A program made the position numbers and the translations under genes. 62,182 nucleotides of DNA, taken from assembly GCA_964425135.1 (NCBI GenBank), contig CAYRKW010000013.1, positions 1 through 62,182 of the forward strand, written 5' to 3'. Of this stretch, positions 1 through 8,089 are shown in pieces (the first letter of the stretch is position 1; each line of letters begins with the position of its first letter). The notes below the pieces were generated by a model that saw only the letters and a program-made list of their open reading frames with translations, was not told the origin of the DNA and ran no database searches. This stretch comes from CAYLLD01 sp964425135. GTDB taxonomy: Bacteria > Pseudomonadota > Alphaproteobacteria > Rhodobacterales > Rhodobacteraceae.

Positions 1-67
1 CTGGCGTTTTGCCATCGCGTTCGGCGGGGCGAAGCTGCCCGTTACTCTTCAGGGCGGCGCGGCGGTC

Positions 68-87
68 ATCCCCGTGAAAACGGGGAT
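68..87. repeat. Small perfect palindrome (GAAA-looped hairpin)
   Basis: An 8-bp perfect stem (68-75 with 80-87) encloses a GAAA loop. No T-run follows on either strand, so it is not an obvious terminator. It resembles the short dispersed palindromes found between bacterial genes. I see no gene in positions 1-206. Confidence 0.4.
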
Positions 88-206
88 CTCTTGCAGCCCG
101 GCGACGGCAATCAATGATCACGGGAACAGCGGCATTCAGACCGGCAGCTTGCCTGTTATGCTCTCCAATTGCTCATCGCACCGCAGCATTTTGCGCCAAA
201 GCGCAT

Positions 207-965
207 TCAGCGCAGCATTTTGCGATAATGATACGATCCCAGATCACGCATGTTTAACGACTGATAAAGCGCATTTGCCGCGACATTGTCTTTGACGGTC
301 AGCAAGGCGAGCGTATGCGCGCCTTGTGTTGCGGCCCATTTCGCAGCGCCAATCGTGGCAATCGTTCCCACGCCAGCGCGGCGCATCTCCTTTGGCACTT
401 CGAGCGCATGCAGCATAGCAATGCCACCATCGCAGGCGACGAAGACCACCCCGGCGGGCCGGTCATTGACACGGATCAACAGGTAAGACTTGGGAACCGT
501 TACCCGATCCATCACCGCCAGTCGCGCCGCGTCAATCCCGCCATCGGCCCAGATCTCCCGCTGCCGCGCCACGGGCCAGGCGCAGGGAATATAGGAGAGT
601 TTCTTGAGGGGAGGCGATGCAAGATCCGCCACAGGTGCCGCATAGACCGTCACCGGATCGACGATCTTGTACCCTCGCGCCTCCAGCGCCGAATCCAGAT
701 CGTCATCGCCCTCGCGGATCATGAACAAGCGGTCCTGCCCCTGCGCCTGCGCATCCGCTTCGGCCACATCGATATCCGCTGCCGCGTCCAAACGCGTGGT
801 CGCGCTGACCCGTTGCCCGCCACCCGCCCCGTCGCGAAAGCACCAGCCCCCTTGTGGACGCACCGCGGCAGGCGCCCAGGTGACGTCGATCGCCTGATAG
901 AGCGCATCCAGCGTCGGAGCTGTCCATTTGTCTTGCCGGTTCATGCGTGGCAAATTACACGTCAT
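207..965 (-). CDS. GNAT family N-acetyltransferase
   Basis: A 252-residue protein with the C-terminal half of a GNAT fold. The acetyl-CoA pyrophosphate-binding loop appears as RRAGVG at residues 195-200, followed by a helix and the late-domain strand and the typical NALYQSLNM segment near 231-239. The N-terminal half is less conserved, as is usual for GNAT proteins of this length. The substrate cannot be inferred. It is divergent from the pseudouridine synthase gene with only 32 bp between starts. An alternative start is the Met at residue 8 (position 944); neither start has a strong ribosome binding site. Confidence 0.8.
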   Translation of the reverse strand: MTCNLPRMNRQDKWTAPTLDALYQAIDVTWAPAAVRPQGGWCFRDGAGGGQRVSATTRLDAAADIDVAEADAQAQGQDRLFMIREGDDDLDSALEARGYKIVDPVTVYAAPVADLASPPLKKLSYIPCAWPVARQREIWADGGIDAARLAVMDRVTVPKSYLLIRVNDRPAGVVFVACDGGIAMLHALEVPKEMRRAGVGTIATIGAAKWAATQGAHTLALLTVKDNVAANALYQSLNMRDLGSYHYRKMLR

Positions 966-997
966 CCGCGCCTTAGCAATGACAAGAGCCGCCTCGC

Positions 998-1642
998 GTG
1001 AAGAGCCCGCACATCTATGAACCGCCCCAAGGGCCGCTCTCGATCCTCCATGCGGATGCGTCGATCTTTATTGTCGATAAACCGGCGGGTTTGTTGTCCG
1101 TGCCGGGTACGAGCTCTCCCGACAGTCTCGAAACGCGGTTAAAGGCGGAGCATCCAGAGGCTCTGCTCATCCACCGCCTTGATATGGATACATCGGGCGT
1201 GATGGTCTTTGCCCGCACCAAGGCAGCGCAACGGGCGTTGAACCTGCAATTCGAAACCCGCCAGATTGGCAAAACCTACATTGCGGACGTCGAAGGCGCG
1301 GTAGCGGGGGAGAGCGGCACGATTGACCTGCCGCTCATCGTCGATTGGCCCAATCGTCCGTTGCAAATCGTATGCCAAGACACGGGCAAACCGGCGCAAA
1401 CAGATTGGCGGGCGACACAACGTCTGCCCGCCAACCGAACGCGCCTTACGCTCACACCGCTCACAGGTCGCACGCATCAGTTGCGTGTCCATATGGCCGC
1501 AATCGGCCATCCGATTATCGGTGACAGATTTTACGGCAACGCAGCGCTCAGCCTCAGGATGCACCTGCATGCCCAAGCGCTCACGATCACGCACCCCAAA
1601 ACGGGCGCGCGCCAGACTTACGCAGTAGACGTGCCGTTTTGA
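998..1642 (+). CDS. RluA-family RNA pseudouridine synthase
   Basis: A 214-residue protein of the RluA/RsuA-like superfamily, which isomerises specific uridines in rRNA or tRNA to pseudouridine. The catalytic motif HRLDMDTSG is at residues 59-67, with Asp62 as the predicted nucleophile, and a GRTHQLRVHM block lies further on, as in RluA. The length matches the short RluA-type enzymes that lack an S4 domain. The start is GTG at 998; no in-frame ATG near it fits better. The exact target nucleotide cannot be assigned. It converges with the DsbA-like gene, leaving 3 bp between the stop codons. Confidence 0.88.
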   Translation: MKSPHIYEPPQGPLSILHADASIFIVDKPAGLLSVPGTSSPDSLETRLKAEHPEALLIHRLDMDTSGVMVFARTKAAQRALNLQFETRQIGKTYIADVEGAVAGESGTIDLPLIVDWPNRPLQIVCQDTGKPAQTDWRATQRLPANRTRLTLTPLTGRTHQLRVHMAAIGHPIIGDRFYGNAALSLRMHLHAQALTITHPKTGARQTYAVDVPF

Positions 1643-1645
1643 GGT

Positions 1646-2272
1646 TTATTCCAGTTTTTCGTTCAACAGCGCTTCAAAAGCGTCATAGGACATGTTTGAG
1701 ACCTTCTCGCCGTCGATCACAAATGTCGGCGTCGCGCTGATACCGTCCTGACCGGATTTAAGCTGATAATCTGCAACAAGTGCCTGCGCCATCTCTTGGT
1801 TCTGCACGCAAGCGGTCATTTCCTCATCTGTCAGACCTGTCTGCCGTCCCAGCTTGAAGAGATTGCCGACAATCTCTTGGTCCGAATTTCCCTGACGCCA
1901 TTCGTCTTGCTTTTTGAACAGAAGATCGACGAAGGGAAAATAGCGATCCGGGCTGCCGCAGCGCGCGAGCATGCCGCTCCACAAGCCGAATTTATCAAAG
2001 TAGACCTCGCGAAACACGAATTTGACTTTTCCGGTGTCGATGAAATTTTCCTTCAATTGCGGGTAGACGTCCGTATGGAAGCGTGCGCAATGCGGACAGG
2101 TCATTGATGCATATTCGATCACTGTAATCGGCGCATCGGGATCGCCCACAAACAAGTCGTCCATTGGCTCAACAGCGTCCTGCGCCGATGCAAGTGTAGA
2201 AAAAGCCAAATTATGCGCAGCAAAACTGCCAGCAAAGCCGGCCAGCACTGCGCGTTTGGTAACTTTAGTCAT
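1646..2272 (-). CDS. DsbA family thiol:disulfide oxidoreductase
   Basis: A 208-residue secreted thioredoxin-fold protein. The N-terminus has a basic and then hydrophobic signal segment ending near residues 30-31 (LASAQD). The redox motif CPHC is at residues 59-62, and a cis-Pro loop (TPTFVIDG) lies near the C-terminus. Such proteins (Thioredoxin_4 type) oxidise or isomerise disulfides in periplasmic proteins. It is 24 bp downstream of dciA on the same strand, so the two are probably co-transcribed. Confidence 0.88.
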   Translation of the reverse strand: MTKVTKRAVLAGFAGSFAAHNLAFSTLASAQDAVEPMDDLFVGDPDAPITVIEYASMTCPHCARFHTDVYPQLKENFIDTGKVKFVFREVYFDKFGLWSGMLARCGSPDRYFPFVDLLFKKQDEWRQGNSDQEIVGNLFKLGRQTGLTDEEMTACVQNQEMAQALVADYQLKSGQDGISATPTFVIDGEKVSNMSYDAFEALLNEKLE

Positions 2273-2296
2273 GAAACATCCTATTTGGGGTTCGGG

Positions 2297-2794
2297 TTAC
2301 TTGGACAATATAGTCTGCGATAGCGATTCCAATGCGGCGCGTAGTCCATCGTCGCTCACTTTTTCGAGATCAAGTTGCGATATCTTCTCAGGATCAGCAA
2401 TCCGCTTGGGCGCATCCGCGGTATCGAACGCCGTCTGAGGCTCTGCAAAACCCGGATTTGCCGCATCCGTTTGCGTGATCCTGATCTTTGTGATCGCGTT
2501 ATAGCCATAGCAGGCGTTGACCTTCTCGCGCAGCACTTGCAATTGCATCTGCAATTCAGGCGCGCGCGCACCGCTGGTCAGCACTGTCAGCGTCGCGCCA
2601 AGTCCGCCGCGCTCGTAGCGCACCTTTGAAGGTTTTGCGATCTTCGCCAGTTGCGGGCCGACAATCTCCACCCAATGGGTCAGAAGCCGTGTTTCCGCAA
2701 ACCCGCGCTGCGAGGAGGTCTGTTTGATTTTCGGCGACAACAGCCCGCCCGCGTGGGTAAAGCCACGATTGAATTTACGCCCCCGCGATGCCAT
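2297..2794 (-). CDS. dciA: DciA family (DUF721) replicative helicase loader-like protein
   Basis: A 165-residue basic protein with a DUF721 core (about residues 25-95). Known DciA proteins help load the replicative helicase DnaB where DnaC is absent, as in most alphaproteobacteria. The conserved pattern is HWVEIVGPQLAKIAKPSKV followed by a hydrophobic strand region. An open frame continues upstream to 3094, but the ATG at 2794 starts the recognisable protein and the extra part overlaps mutY. Only 12 bp separate it from the upstream mutY start candidate, so the promoters must overlap the neighbouring gene or be very compact. Confidence 0.8.
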   Translation of the reverse strand: MASRGRKFNRGFTHAGGLLSPKIKQTSSQRGFAETRLLTHWVEIVGPQLAKIAKPSKVRYERGGLGATLTVLTSGARAPELQMQLQVLREKVNACYGYNAITKIRITQTDAANPGFAEPQTAFDTADAPKRIADPEKISQLDLEKVSDDGLRAALESLSQTILSK

Positions 2795-2806
2795 TGTGCC
2801 CTCTGG

Positions 2807-3925
2807 ATGTTTCCTGCTTCGATACACTACTCTACATCGGGCAGGCGTTTGCGTGAAGGCGTGAAATTGGCAAAATCGATCTCCGAGCCGCTTTTGAACT
2901 GGTATGATCTGGCCGCGCGCGACATGCCCTGGCGCGTGTCGCCCGGTGATCGCGCGCGCGGTGTGCAACCTGAGCCTTATCACGTCTGGCTGTCGGAGGT
3001 GATGCTGCAACAAACCACCGTCGCCGCCGTGCGCGCTTATTTTCAGCGTTTCACCATGCGTTGGCCCGACGTTCATGCCCTCGCCTCCGCCCAAGACGCT
3101 GATGTGATGGCCGAATGGGCAGGGCTTGGCTATTACGCCCGCGCCCGCAACCTGCTAAAATGCGCCCGTGCGGTCAGCGCTGACGGCGGCACATTTCCGG
3201 GCACTTATGACGCGCTGATCAAGCTGCCGGGCATTGGCCCCTACACCGCGTCGGCCATTTGCGCGATTGCCTTTGATGCGCCCGAAACGGTTCTGGACGG
3301 CAATGTCGAGCGGGTCATGGCGCGGCTCTTCGCGATTGAGACGCCCTTGCCTGCTGCAAAGCCCGAGCTACACGCCGCCGCGACCTCGCAAACACCGCAA
3401 AAGCGCGCTGGCGACTATGCGCAAGCGGTGATGGATCTGGGCGCCACGATTTGCACCCCGCGCAACCCAAGCTGTCTGCTCTGCCCGGTCCCAGAGCAAT
3501 GCGATGCGCTCGCGCAAAACATTGCCGCCAATCTGCCCCGCAAAACGCCCAAAGCCGAGAAACCCACCCGCGTTGGACATATCTATTTCGCCCGCCGCGC
3601 TGATGGTGCCGTGCTCGTCGAAACCCGCCCCGATCGCGGCCTTCTGGGCGGTATGATCGGCTTTGTGGGCAGCGACTGGACAACCGAAGCGCCCGCCTTT
3701 GCGCCGCCTTTCACAGCCGACTGGCAGCGCCTTGAGCATCCCGTCACACATGTTTTCACCCATTTCAAGCTCAACCTCACGGTCCATACAGCGCGCGCGC
3801 CGATGGAAACCGAGCCGCTCACCGGATATTTCCAAGCCCCGGCCGATTACCGCTCCAGCGCCCTGCCGACCGTCTTTCGCAAAGTTCACAGCGCCGCCAT
3901 GGACGCCATGGCCGTGCAAGCCTGA
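2807..3925 (+). CDS. mutY: A/G-specific adenine DNA glycosylase MutY
   Basis: Removes adenine mispaired with 8-oxoguanine. The N-terminal catalytic domain has the EVMLQQT segment with the catalytic Glu, a helix-hairpin-helix (LPGIGPYTASAI), and the four-cysteine iron-sulfur loop of spacing C-x6-C-x2-C-x5-C near positions 3454-3510. The C-terminal Nudix-like domain that recognises 8-oxoG is present (about 3570-3900). The start is uncertain: ATG 2807 gives 372 residues, GTG 2861 gives 354 and fits family length better. The frame also opens upstream to 2651 over dciA, which I reject. The stop codon abuts the alkB start. Confidence 0.93.
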   Translation: MFPASIHYSTSGRRLREGVKLAKSISEPLLNWYDLAARDMPWRVSPGDRARGVQPEPYHVWLSEVMLQQTTVAAVRAYFQRFTMRWPDVHALASAQDADVMAEWAGLGYYARARNLLKCARAVSADGGTFPGTYDALIKLPGIGPYTASAICAIAFDAPETVLDGNVERVMARLFAIETPLPAAKPELHAAATSQTPQKRAGDYAQAVMDLGATICTPRNPSCLLCPVPEQCDALAQNIAANLPRKTPKAEKPTRVGHIYFARRADGAVLVETRPDRGLLGGMIGFVGSDWTTEAPAFAPPFTADWQRLEHPVTHVFTHFKLNLTVHTARAPMETEPLTGYFQAPADYRSSALPTVFRKVHSAAMDAMAVQA

Positions 3926-5017
3926 ATGATGCGCACCGTTTTGGGCCATATCTCATCCGCTTTGCCCTTCTGGATGTCCCTTGCCTTCATCCCCCTCATC
4001 GTCCTCGCTGCATTCTACGGCGGCTGGATGCTCGCCCTGCCGTTCATCTTTGCCAATGTGGTGATGACTGTGCTCGATGCGGTCTTCGGCATGGAAGAAC
4101 GCAACCTTGACCCGGACACCGATGCTGGGATGAACTGGCACCGCCTCATCACGCTGATCTGGTGCCCCATCCAACTCATTGTGATCTTCGGCGCGCTTTT
4201 TTGGATCGAGCGCAGCAACACGCTCAACACGTTCGAGCAGGTGATCCTGATGCTCGGCGTCGGGCTGATGAGCGGCGGCATCGGCATCGTCTATGCCCAT
4301 GAGCTGATGCACCAGACCAACCGCCTCGAACGCGCGCTTGGCGAGATCCTGATGATCTCCACCCTCTACGGCCACTTCGTCACCGAACACCTTGCGGTCC
4401 ATCACATCCACGTCTGCACCCCGCGTGATCCGGCCACTGCGCGCTATGGCGAGAACATCTATCGCTTCGTCGCCCGCGTTGTCCCCGGCTCATTCCGCTC
4501 CGCTTGGCAGGTGGAAGCAAGCCGCATGCAAAAACGCGGGCACCCTGTCTGGGGCCTGCAAAACCCGTTCTGGCGCTATATCGGCGGCGCGCTCGCTTTC
4601 CTGATCATCGCCTATGGGATCGGCGGATGGACCGGTGTTGCCCTCTTCATCGTGCAAGCCAGCTTCGCAATCTGGCTCCTGGAGCAAATCAACTACATCG
4701 AACACTATGGACTGTCGCGCACCAAAGTCGGCGATAAATACGAGCCGGTGAAACCGCATCATTCCTGGAACGCCGCGCATAAGTTCACCAACTTCCTGCT
4801 GATCAACCTGCAACGCCACTCTGACCACCACGCAAAGCCAAACCGGCGCTACCCTATGCTGCAAACCTACGGCCTGGATCAGGCCCCGAACCTGCCCTAC
4901 GGCTATCCGGTGATGACGCTTTTAACATACATCCCGCCCCTCTGGGCGCGCGTGATGCACCCGCGTGTCAAAGCATGGCGGCAAAGGTTCTATCCAGAAC
5001 GGACCGAATGGGCATAG
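3926..5017 (+). CDS. alkB: Alkane 1-monooxygenase (AlkB-type membrane di-iron hydroxylase)
   Basis: Integral membrane non-heme di-iron enzyme that hydroxylates the terminal carbon of medium-chain alkanes using O2 and rubredoxin-supplied electrons. The histidine boxes are all visible: HELMH, HLAVHHIHVCTPRDPATAR, NYIEHYG, and LQRHSDHHAKPNRRY. About six hydrophobic membrane segments surround them. At 363 residues it is slightly shorter than Pseudomonas AlkB but typical for alphaproteobacteria. It begins right at the mutY stop (TGA then ATG ATG), so it is probably translated by coupling with mutY. No rubredoxin gene is nearby; another related membrane hydroxylase role cannot be excluded. Confidence 0.88.
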   Translation: MMRTVLGHISSALPFWMSLAFIPLIVLAAFYGGWMLALPFIFANVVMTVLDAVFGMEERNLDPDTDAGMNWHRLITLIWCPIQLIVIFGALFWIERSNTLNTFEQVILMLGVGLMSGGIGIVYAHELMHQTNRLERALGEILMISTLYGHFVTEHLAVHHIHVCTPRDPATARYGENIYRFVARVVPGSFRSAWQVEASRMQKRGHPVWGLQNPFWRYIGGALAFLIIAYGIGGWTGVALFIVQASFAIWLLEQINYIEHYGLSRTKVGDKYEPVKPHHSWNAAHKFTNFLLINLQRHSDHHAKPNRRYPMLQTYGLDQAPNLPYGYPVMTLLTYIPPLWARVMHPRVKAWRQRFYPERTEWA

Positions 5018-5087
5018 AGCCAAGATCACGTTGAATTTATTGCCTTAAAACCCGCTCAACACCACCAAAAATTTTTCAAAGCAGGGT

Positions 5088-5116
5088 CTTGAAGGCCTAA
5101 AACCACCTCCCCATAT
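5088..5116 (+). promoter_or_regulatory. Predicted sigma-32 (heat shock) promoter of hsp20
   Basis: A -35 element CTTGAAG (5088-5094) and a -10 element CCCCATAT (5109-5116) are separated by 14 bp. This is close to the RpoH consensus CTTGAAA-N(11-16)-CCCCATNT. It lies about 100 bp upstream of the small heat shock gene, in the right orientation. Confidence 0.8.
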
Positions 5117-5164
5117 CTATCCCACGGACGCCGAATATCGGGTTCGTGACTGAAAACGGCCCGT

Positions 5165-5209
5165 CCATTGTGGAGGGCTAAAACAACGCAATTGTTCGCT
5201 CAATGGAGG
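5165..5209 (+). promoter_or_regulatory. Possible leader hairpin sequestering the hsp20 ribosome binding site
   Basis: CCATTG (5165-5170) is complementary to CAATGG (5201-5206), which overlaps the Shine-Dalgarno GGAGG (5205-5209). Inside the loop a second hairpin forms from AACAA (5182-5186) and TTGTT (5192-5196). The weak A/U-rich pairing could melt at heat shock temperature, as in RNA thermometers of other hsp20 genes. This is an inference from base pairing only. Confidence 0.35.
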
Positions 5210-5217
5210 TTCTCACC

Positions 5218-5691
5218 ATGCGTACTTACGATTTTTCTCCCCTCTATCGCTCAACCGTTGGCTTTGACCGTCTGGCATCTATGCTCGACACAGTGCTGAC
5301 GTCCGAGACATCAAACACAACCTATCCGCCTTACAACATCGAAAAGACCGAAGAGGACGCCTATCGGATTACCGTGGCCGTCGCCGGTTTTGACGAGAGC
5401 GAGCTGAATATCGAAGCCCGCGAAGGCGCGCTTGTGATCTCTGCCAAGAAAGCGGACAGCGAAGACGAGGCAAACTACCTGCACCGTGGCATCGCCACCC
5501 GTGCGTTCGAGCGTCGCTTCCAGCTTGCCGATCACGTCCGCGCAACCGGCGCAACAATCGAAAACGGACTTCTGCATGTCGATCTGGTGCGCGAGGTGCC
5601 CGAGGCCCTCAAGCCCCGCGTGATCGAGATCAACGGTCCGGCCCAGATCACCGGTAAAAAAGCCAGCAAGAAAGTCGCCAAAGCGGCGTAG
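5218..5691 (+). CDS. Small heat shock protein, Hsp20/IbpA family
   Basis: A 157-residue cytoplasmic holdase chaperone. The alpha-crystallin domain spans about residues 30-130, beginning with YPPYNIEKTEEDAYRI and containing the VAGFDESEL and RGIATRAFERRFQL segments typical of IbpA-like proteins. The C-terminal tail is Lys/Ala-rich. The start at 5218 is chosen because GGAGG sits 8 bp upstream; an in-frame ATG at 5203 overlaps that site and is rejected. The gene is alone, with a sigma-32-type promoter upstream and a strong terminator downstream. Confidence 0.92.
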   Translation: MRTYDFSPLYRSTVGFDRLASMLDTVLTSETSNTTYPPYNIEKTEEDAYRITVAVAGFDESELNIEAREGALVISAKKADSEDEANYLHRGIATRAFERRFQLADHVRATGATIENGLLHVDLVREVPEALKPRVIEINGPAQITGKKASKKVAKAA

Positions 5692-5716
5692 TCGCATCGG
5701 CGATCCTGAACCACAG

Positions 5717-5744
5717 CGGCTCCCCACACCGGGGAGCCGTTTTT
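5717..5744 (+). terminator. Rho-independent terminator of hsp20
   Basis: A perfect 9-bp GC-rich stem (5717-5725 with 5731-5739), a 5-nt loop, then TTTTT. It lies 25 bp after the hsp20 stop codon. Confidence 0.92.
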
Positions 5745-5790
5745 CTTTGCCCCGTCCTGTGCTACACCCGCGCTGAAGGGAAGGGCTGTT

Positions 5791-6084
5791 ATGCGCATAT
5801 TCTGGTTTGCACTCGCGGTCTGGGCCGCGACCATGATCCTCTCGGTCGTCTACCCAATGTCCATCTCCCCCACCGGCGATGGCTTCACCCGCGGCCTTAA
5901 CCGTGTCACCGCTTTTTTCAGCTGGCAAATTGGCGGCGCAATCATCGCCCTGTCGATCTGGATGCAAGGCCGCTCGCTCACCAACCGCGCCCTGCGTTGG
6001 CTCAGCCGCATCCCCGTCCTATGGTCGCTGATCCTGACCAGCCTCGTCATCGGCACGATCATCTGGGCCAAAATGAACGCATAA
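5791..6084 (+). CDS. Small hypothetical membrane protein
   Basis: A 97-residue protein with three hydrophobic stretches (about residues 4-20, 43-58 and 73-90), so it is probably an inner membrane protein. I do not recognise a family. A ribosome binding site GAAGGG lies upstream of the ATG, and the codon use resembles that of its neighbours. It sits alone between the hsp20 terminator and the convergent helicase gene, so context gives no functional hint. Confidence 0.6.
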   Translation: MRIFWFALAVWAATMILSVVYPMSISPTGDGFTRGLNRVTAFFSWQIGGAIIALSIWMQGRSLTNRALRWLSRIPVLWSLILTSLVIGTIIWAKMNA

Positions 6085-6124
6085 TTCGCGCCAGCCAGTC
6101 TGAAATACCCCCGTTCGCCTTTCG

Positions 6125-6143
6125 AAAAATACTCCCGCCGGAG
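6125..6143 (-). terminator. Terminator of the helicase operon
   Basis: Read on the minus strand, a short CTCC/GGAG hairpin (6140-6143 with 6132-6135) is followed by TATTTTT. A second 7-bp hairpin lies just before it (6149-6155 with 6160-6166). The pair is 50-90 bp downstream of the helicase stop. The short GC hairpin with T-run is of a type common in Rhodobacteraceae. Confidence 0.6.
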
Positions 6144-6214
6144 GCCACGCATCGCGCCAGCGATGCCCACAAAAAGACGCGACAGAGCCCCGGTACGGGG
6201 CGAATGTCACCGCT

Positions 6215-7729
6215 TTATTCGGGGGCGCTCAGGGTCAGCTCGCTCGGCGGGACCATGCGCAGATCCGTAATGCTCAGCGGGTCCTTGGGTTTGGCGAGCC
6301 GCGCGCGCGTCACCCACAAAAGCCGCGTCTCCGCCCGGGTGATCGCCACATATGTCAGCCGCTTCCAAAGCGGCACACCCGCCTCCACCCGCCCCATATC
6401 CGCCGCCACCGCGATATCCGGCGCAAACACCTGCACCTGCGGCCATTGGGAGCCCTGCGCCTTATGGATCGTACAGGCCGCCCCATGCACAAATGCCGCT
6501 CCCATCCGGGCTGCAAAGGGAATAAACGGCTCTTCCCGGTCGGGTGCTTCGATCTGGATGATAGAGGCGGCATTGACCTGCGGCTCTTCGGTGCCCAGCA
6601 CATGCATTTTCGAAAATCCCGGCTTGCGCCCCGGCCCCAGATAAACACATTGCGCGCCCTTGATCAGCCCGCGCGCCTCCAGATCAATCCGCTTCTTGCG
6701 GTGTTTCAACGGCAGCTCGATCCCATCGCAAATCAGCGGCTCACCGGGCAAAAGCTCCGTCTCCGGCGCGCCCACCGCGCCGCGATAGGCGTGGATAAGC
6801 CGGATGCGGGTTTTGTTCATCCACACAAGAACCGGCGAGCGAGACATCAGGTCCGCATTCACCGATTGCGCCAGAACGACCCGATCATCGCGCTGCGCCG
6901 CATCGGCCACCATGTCGGCAAAATCATAGTAGGTGAGCGCCTCATCCGACAGCGCATGCGCCAGATCGAGGATGGGATTATCCGCATCCTGCCGATGCAC
7001 CCGGCTCAGAACCAGCCGCCGCCCTTCAGGCAGCTTGTCAAACGACATCTCCCCGGACTGCCCCACAGGCGCAAGCTGTGCGGGATCGCCAAATAGGACA
7101 AGCGTTGAGAATATCTCCCGCAAATCCTCCAGCTGCTTGTCATCGAGCATAGAACTTTCATCAACGAGCCCAATATCCAGCGCAGACTCCCGCCGCGTCC
7201 AGCCAGTGATAAAATCCGAGCCGCGCAAACCCGCTGCGGCCAGCGCGCCGGGCATGGATTTGTTGGTTTTGTAAAACGCCTCCGCCCGGTCAAGCGCATC
7301 ATCGGTGAGCCCTTCAATCTCTGGCCTTTCCGCCTCGCCCGCGAGCCATTCGGCAATCTGCTCGTATTCAGGATCATAAACCGGCGTGTAGAGAATGCGG
7401 TGAATCGTCGTGGCGGGCACGCCCCGATTGCGCAGCACGGAGGCGGCTTTGTTGGTCGGGGCCAGCACCGCGAAGCTGCGCTTTTCGCCCTGCTTGCGGC
7501 TCTCGTAATCTGCCGAGACCACTTGAACGCCCGCCTCGCTCAGCGCTGTGACAATCTCACCCAGCAGCAGCGTCTTTCCCGATCCGGCCTTGCCCAGTAC
7601 CGCAAGGATCGCGTCATCCTTGCCGGTGGGCGGCACCAGTGTTGCATCTTCAAGATCAACACCCGCCTCCAGCATGATCTCGGATATCCGGTCAAACGCC
7701 TCCGCCTGATCGTCCGATAATCGGATCAC
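6215..7729 (-). CDS. ATP-dependent RecD-like DNA helicase (UvrD-type C-terminal domain)
   Basis: A 504-residue superfamily 1 helicase. The Walker A motif GKAGSGKT is near residues 50-57, the Walker B/DESS motif (VDESSMLDDKQL) near 188-200, and the C-terminal motif with CTIHKAQGSQW followed by YVAITRAE is the UvrD C2 signature. It is shorter than RecD2 and lacks the N-terminal domains of RecD, so a role outside RecBCD is likely. Its start overlaps the stop of the upstream YjbR-like gene by 4 bp, indicating a shared operon. Confidence 0.85.
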   Translation of the reverse strand: MIRLSDDQAEAFDRISEIMLEAGVDLEDATLVPPTGKDDAILAVLGKAGSGKTLLLGEIVTALSEAGVQVVSADYESRKQGEKRSFAVLAPTNKAASVLRNRGVPATTIHRILYTPVYDPEYEQIAEWLAGEAERPEIEGLTDDALDRAEAFYKTNKSMPGALAAAGLRGSDFITGWTRRESALDIGLVDESSMLDDKQLEDLREIFSTLVLFGDPAQLAPVGQSGEMSFDKLPEGRRLVLSRVHRQDADNPILDLAHALSDEALTYYDFADMVADAAQRDDRVVLAQSVNADLMSRSPVLVWMNKTRIRLIHAYRGAVGAPETELLPGEPLICDGIELPLKHRKKRIDLEARGLIKGAQCVYLGPGRKPGFSKMHVLGTEEPQVNAASIIQIEAPDREEPFIPFAARMGAAFVHGAACTIHKAQGSQWPQVQVFAPDIAVAADMGRVEAGVPLWKRLTYVAITRAETRLLWVTRARLAKPKDPLSITDLRMVPPSELTLSAPE

Positions 7730-8085
7730 GTCTCGAAACCCAACTCGCGTCGCTTTTTCTTCGTCAGCCCCGCTGCAACCAGATGGTAGGATTTCTCGAT
7801 CTCGCCTTTCAGTGCTTCATCGGACAGCCCCGGCTCATCGTACATCTGGATCCATTTCATCCCGCGCGATGCCAGATAAGGCGCAGGCCGCAGCCCCGGC
7901 ATATCCTGCAATACCTCATAGCCGATATCACCAGCCTTGAAGGTGAAGGCCGGGCGGTCATTGGCCCAGCCGCCGACTGCATAGAGCTTGCCGCCAATTT
8001 TCCAGACATGGCTATTGCCCCACTGCACCACATGGGTGGAGTGCGGCAGGCTTTGGCAAAACGCGTTGAACTGATCGTAATCCAT
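7726..8085 (-). CDS. MmcQ/YjbR family protein
   Basis: A 119-residue protein of the MmcQ/YjbR family (CyaY-like fold, proposed DNA binding). Visible features are the N-terminal MDYDQFNAFCQSLPHSTHVVQW, the central KIGGKLYAVGGW, and SRGMKWIQMYD followed by a helical end. The ATG at 8085 is preferred because it starts the family's conserved N-terminus; the frame extends to 8142 with a basic, unlikely leader. It overlaps the helicase gene by 4 bp and lies 4 bp after the DUF2237 gene. The cellular role is unknown. Confidence 0.85.
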   Translation of the reverse strand: MDYDQFNAFCQSLPHSTHVVQWGNSHVWKIGGKLYAVGGWANDRPAFTFKAGDIGYEVLQDMPGLRPAPYLASRGMKWIQMYDEPGLSDEALKGEIEKSYHLVAAGLTKKKRRELGFET

Positions 8086-8089
8086 GGCG

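Noticed and set aside
68..87. A CRISPR-like repeat unit
   Set aside because: The palindrome resembles the core of some type I-E repeats, but there is only one copy and no spacer array.
1..206. A partial gene at the left edge
   Set aside because: All frames give low-complexity or short translations without recognisable family features.
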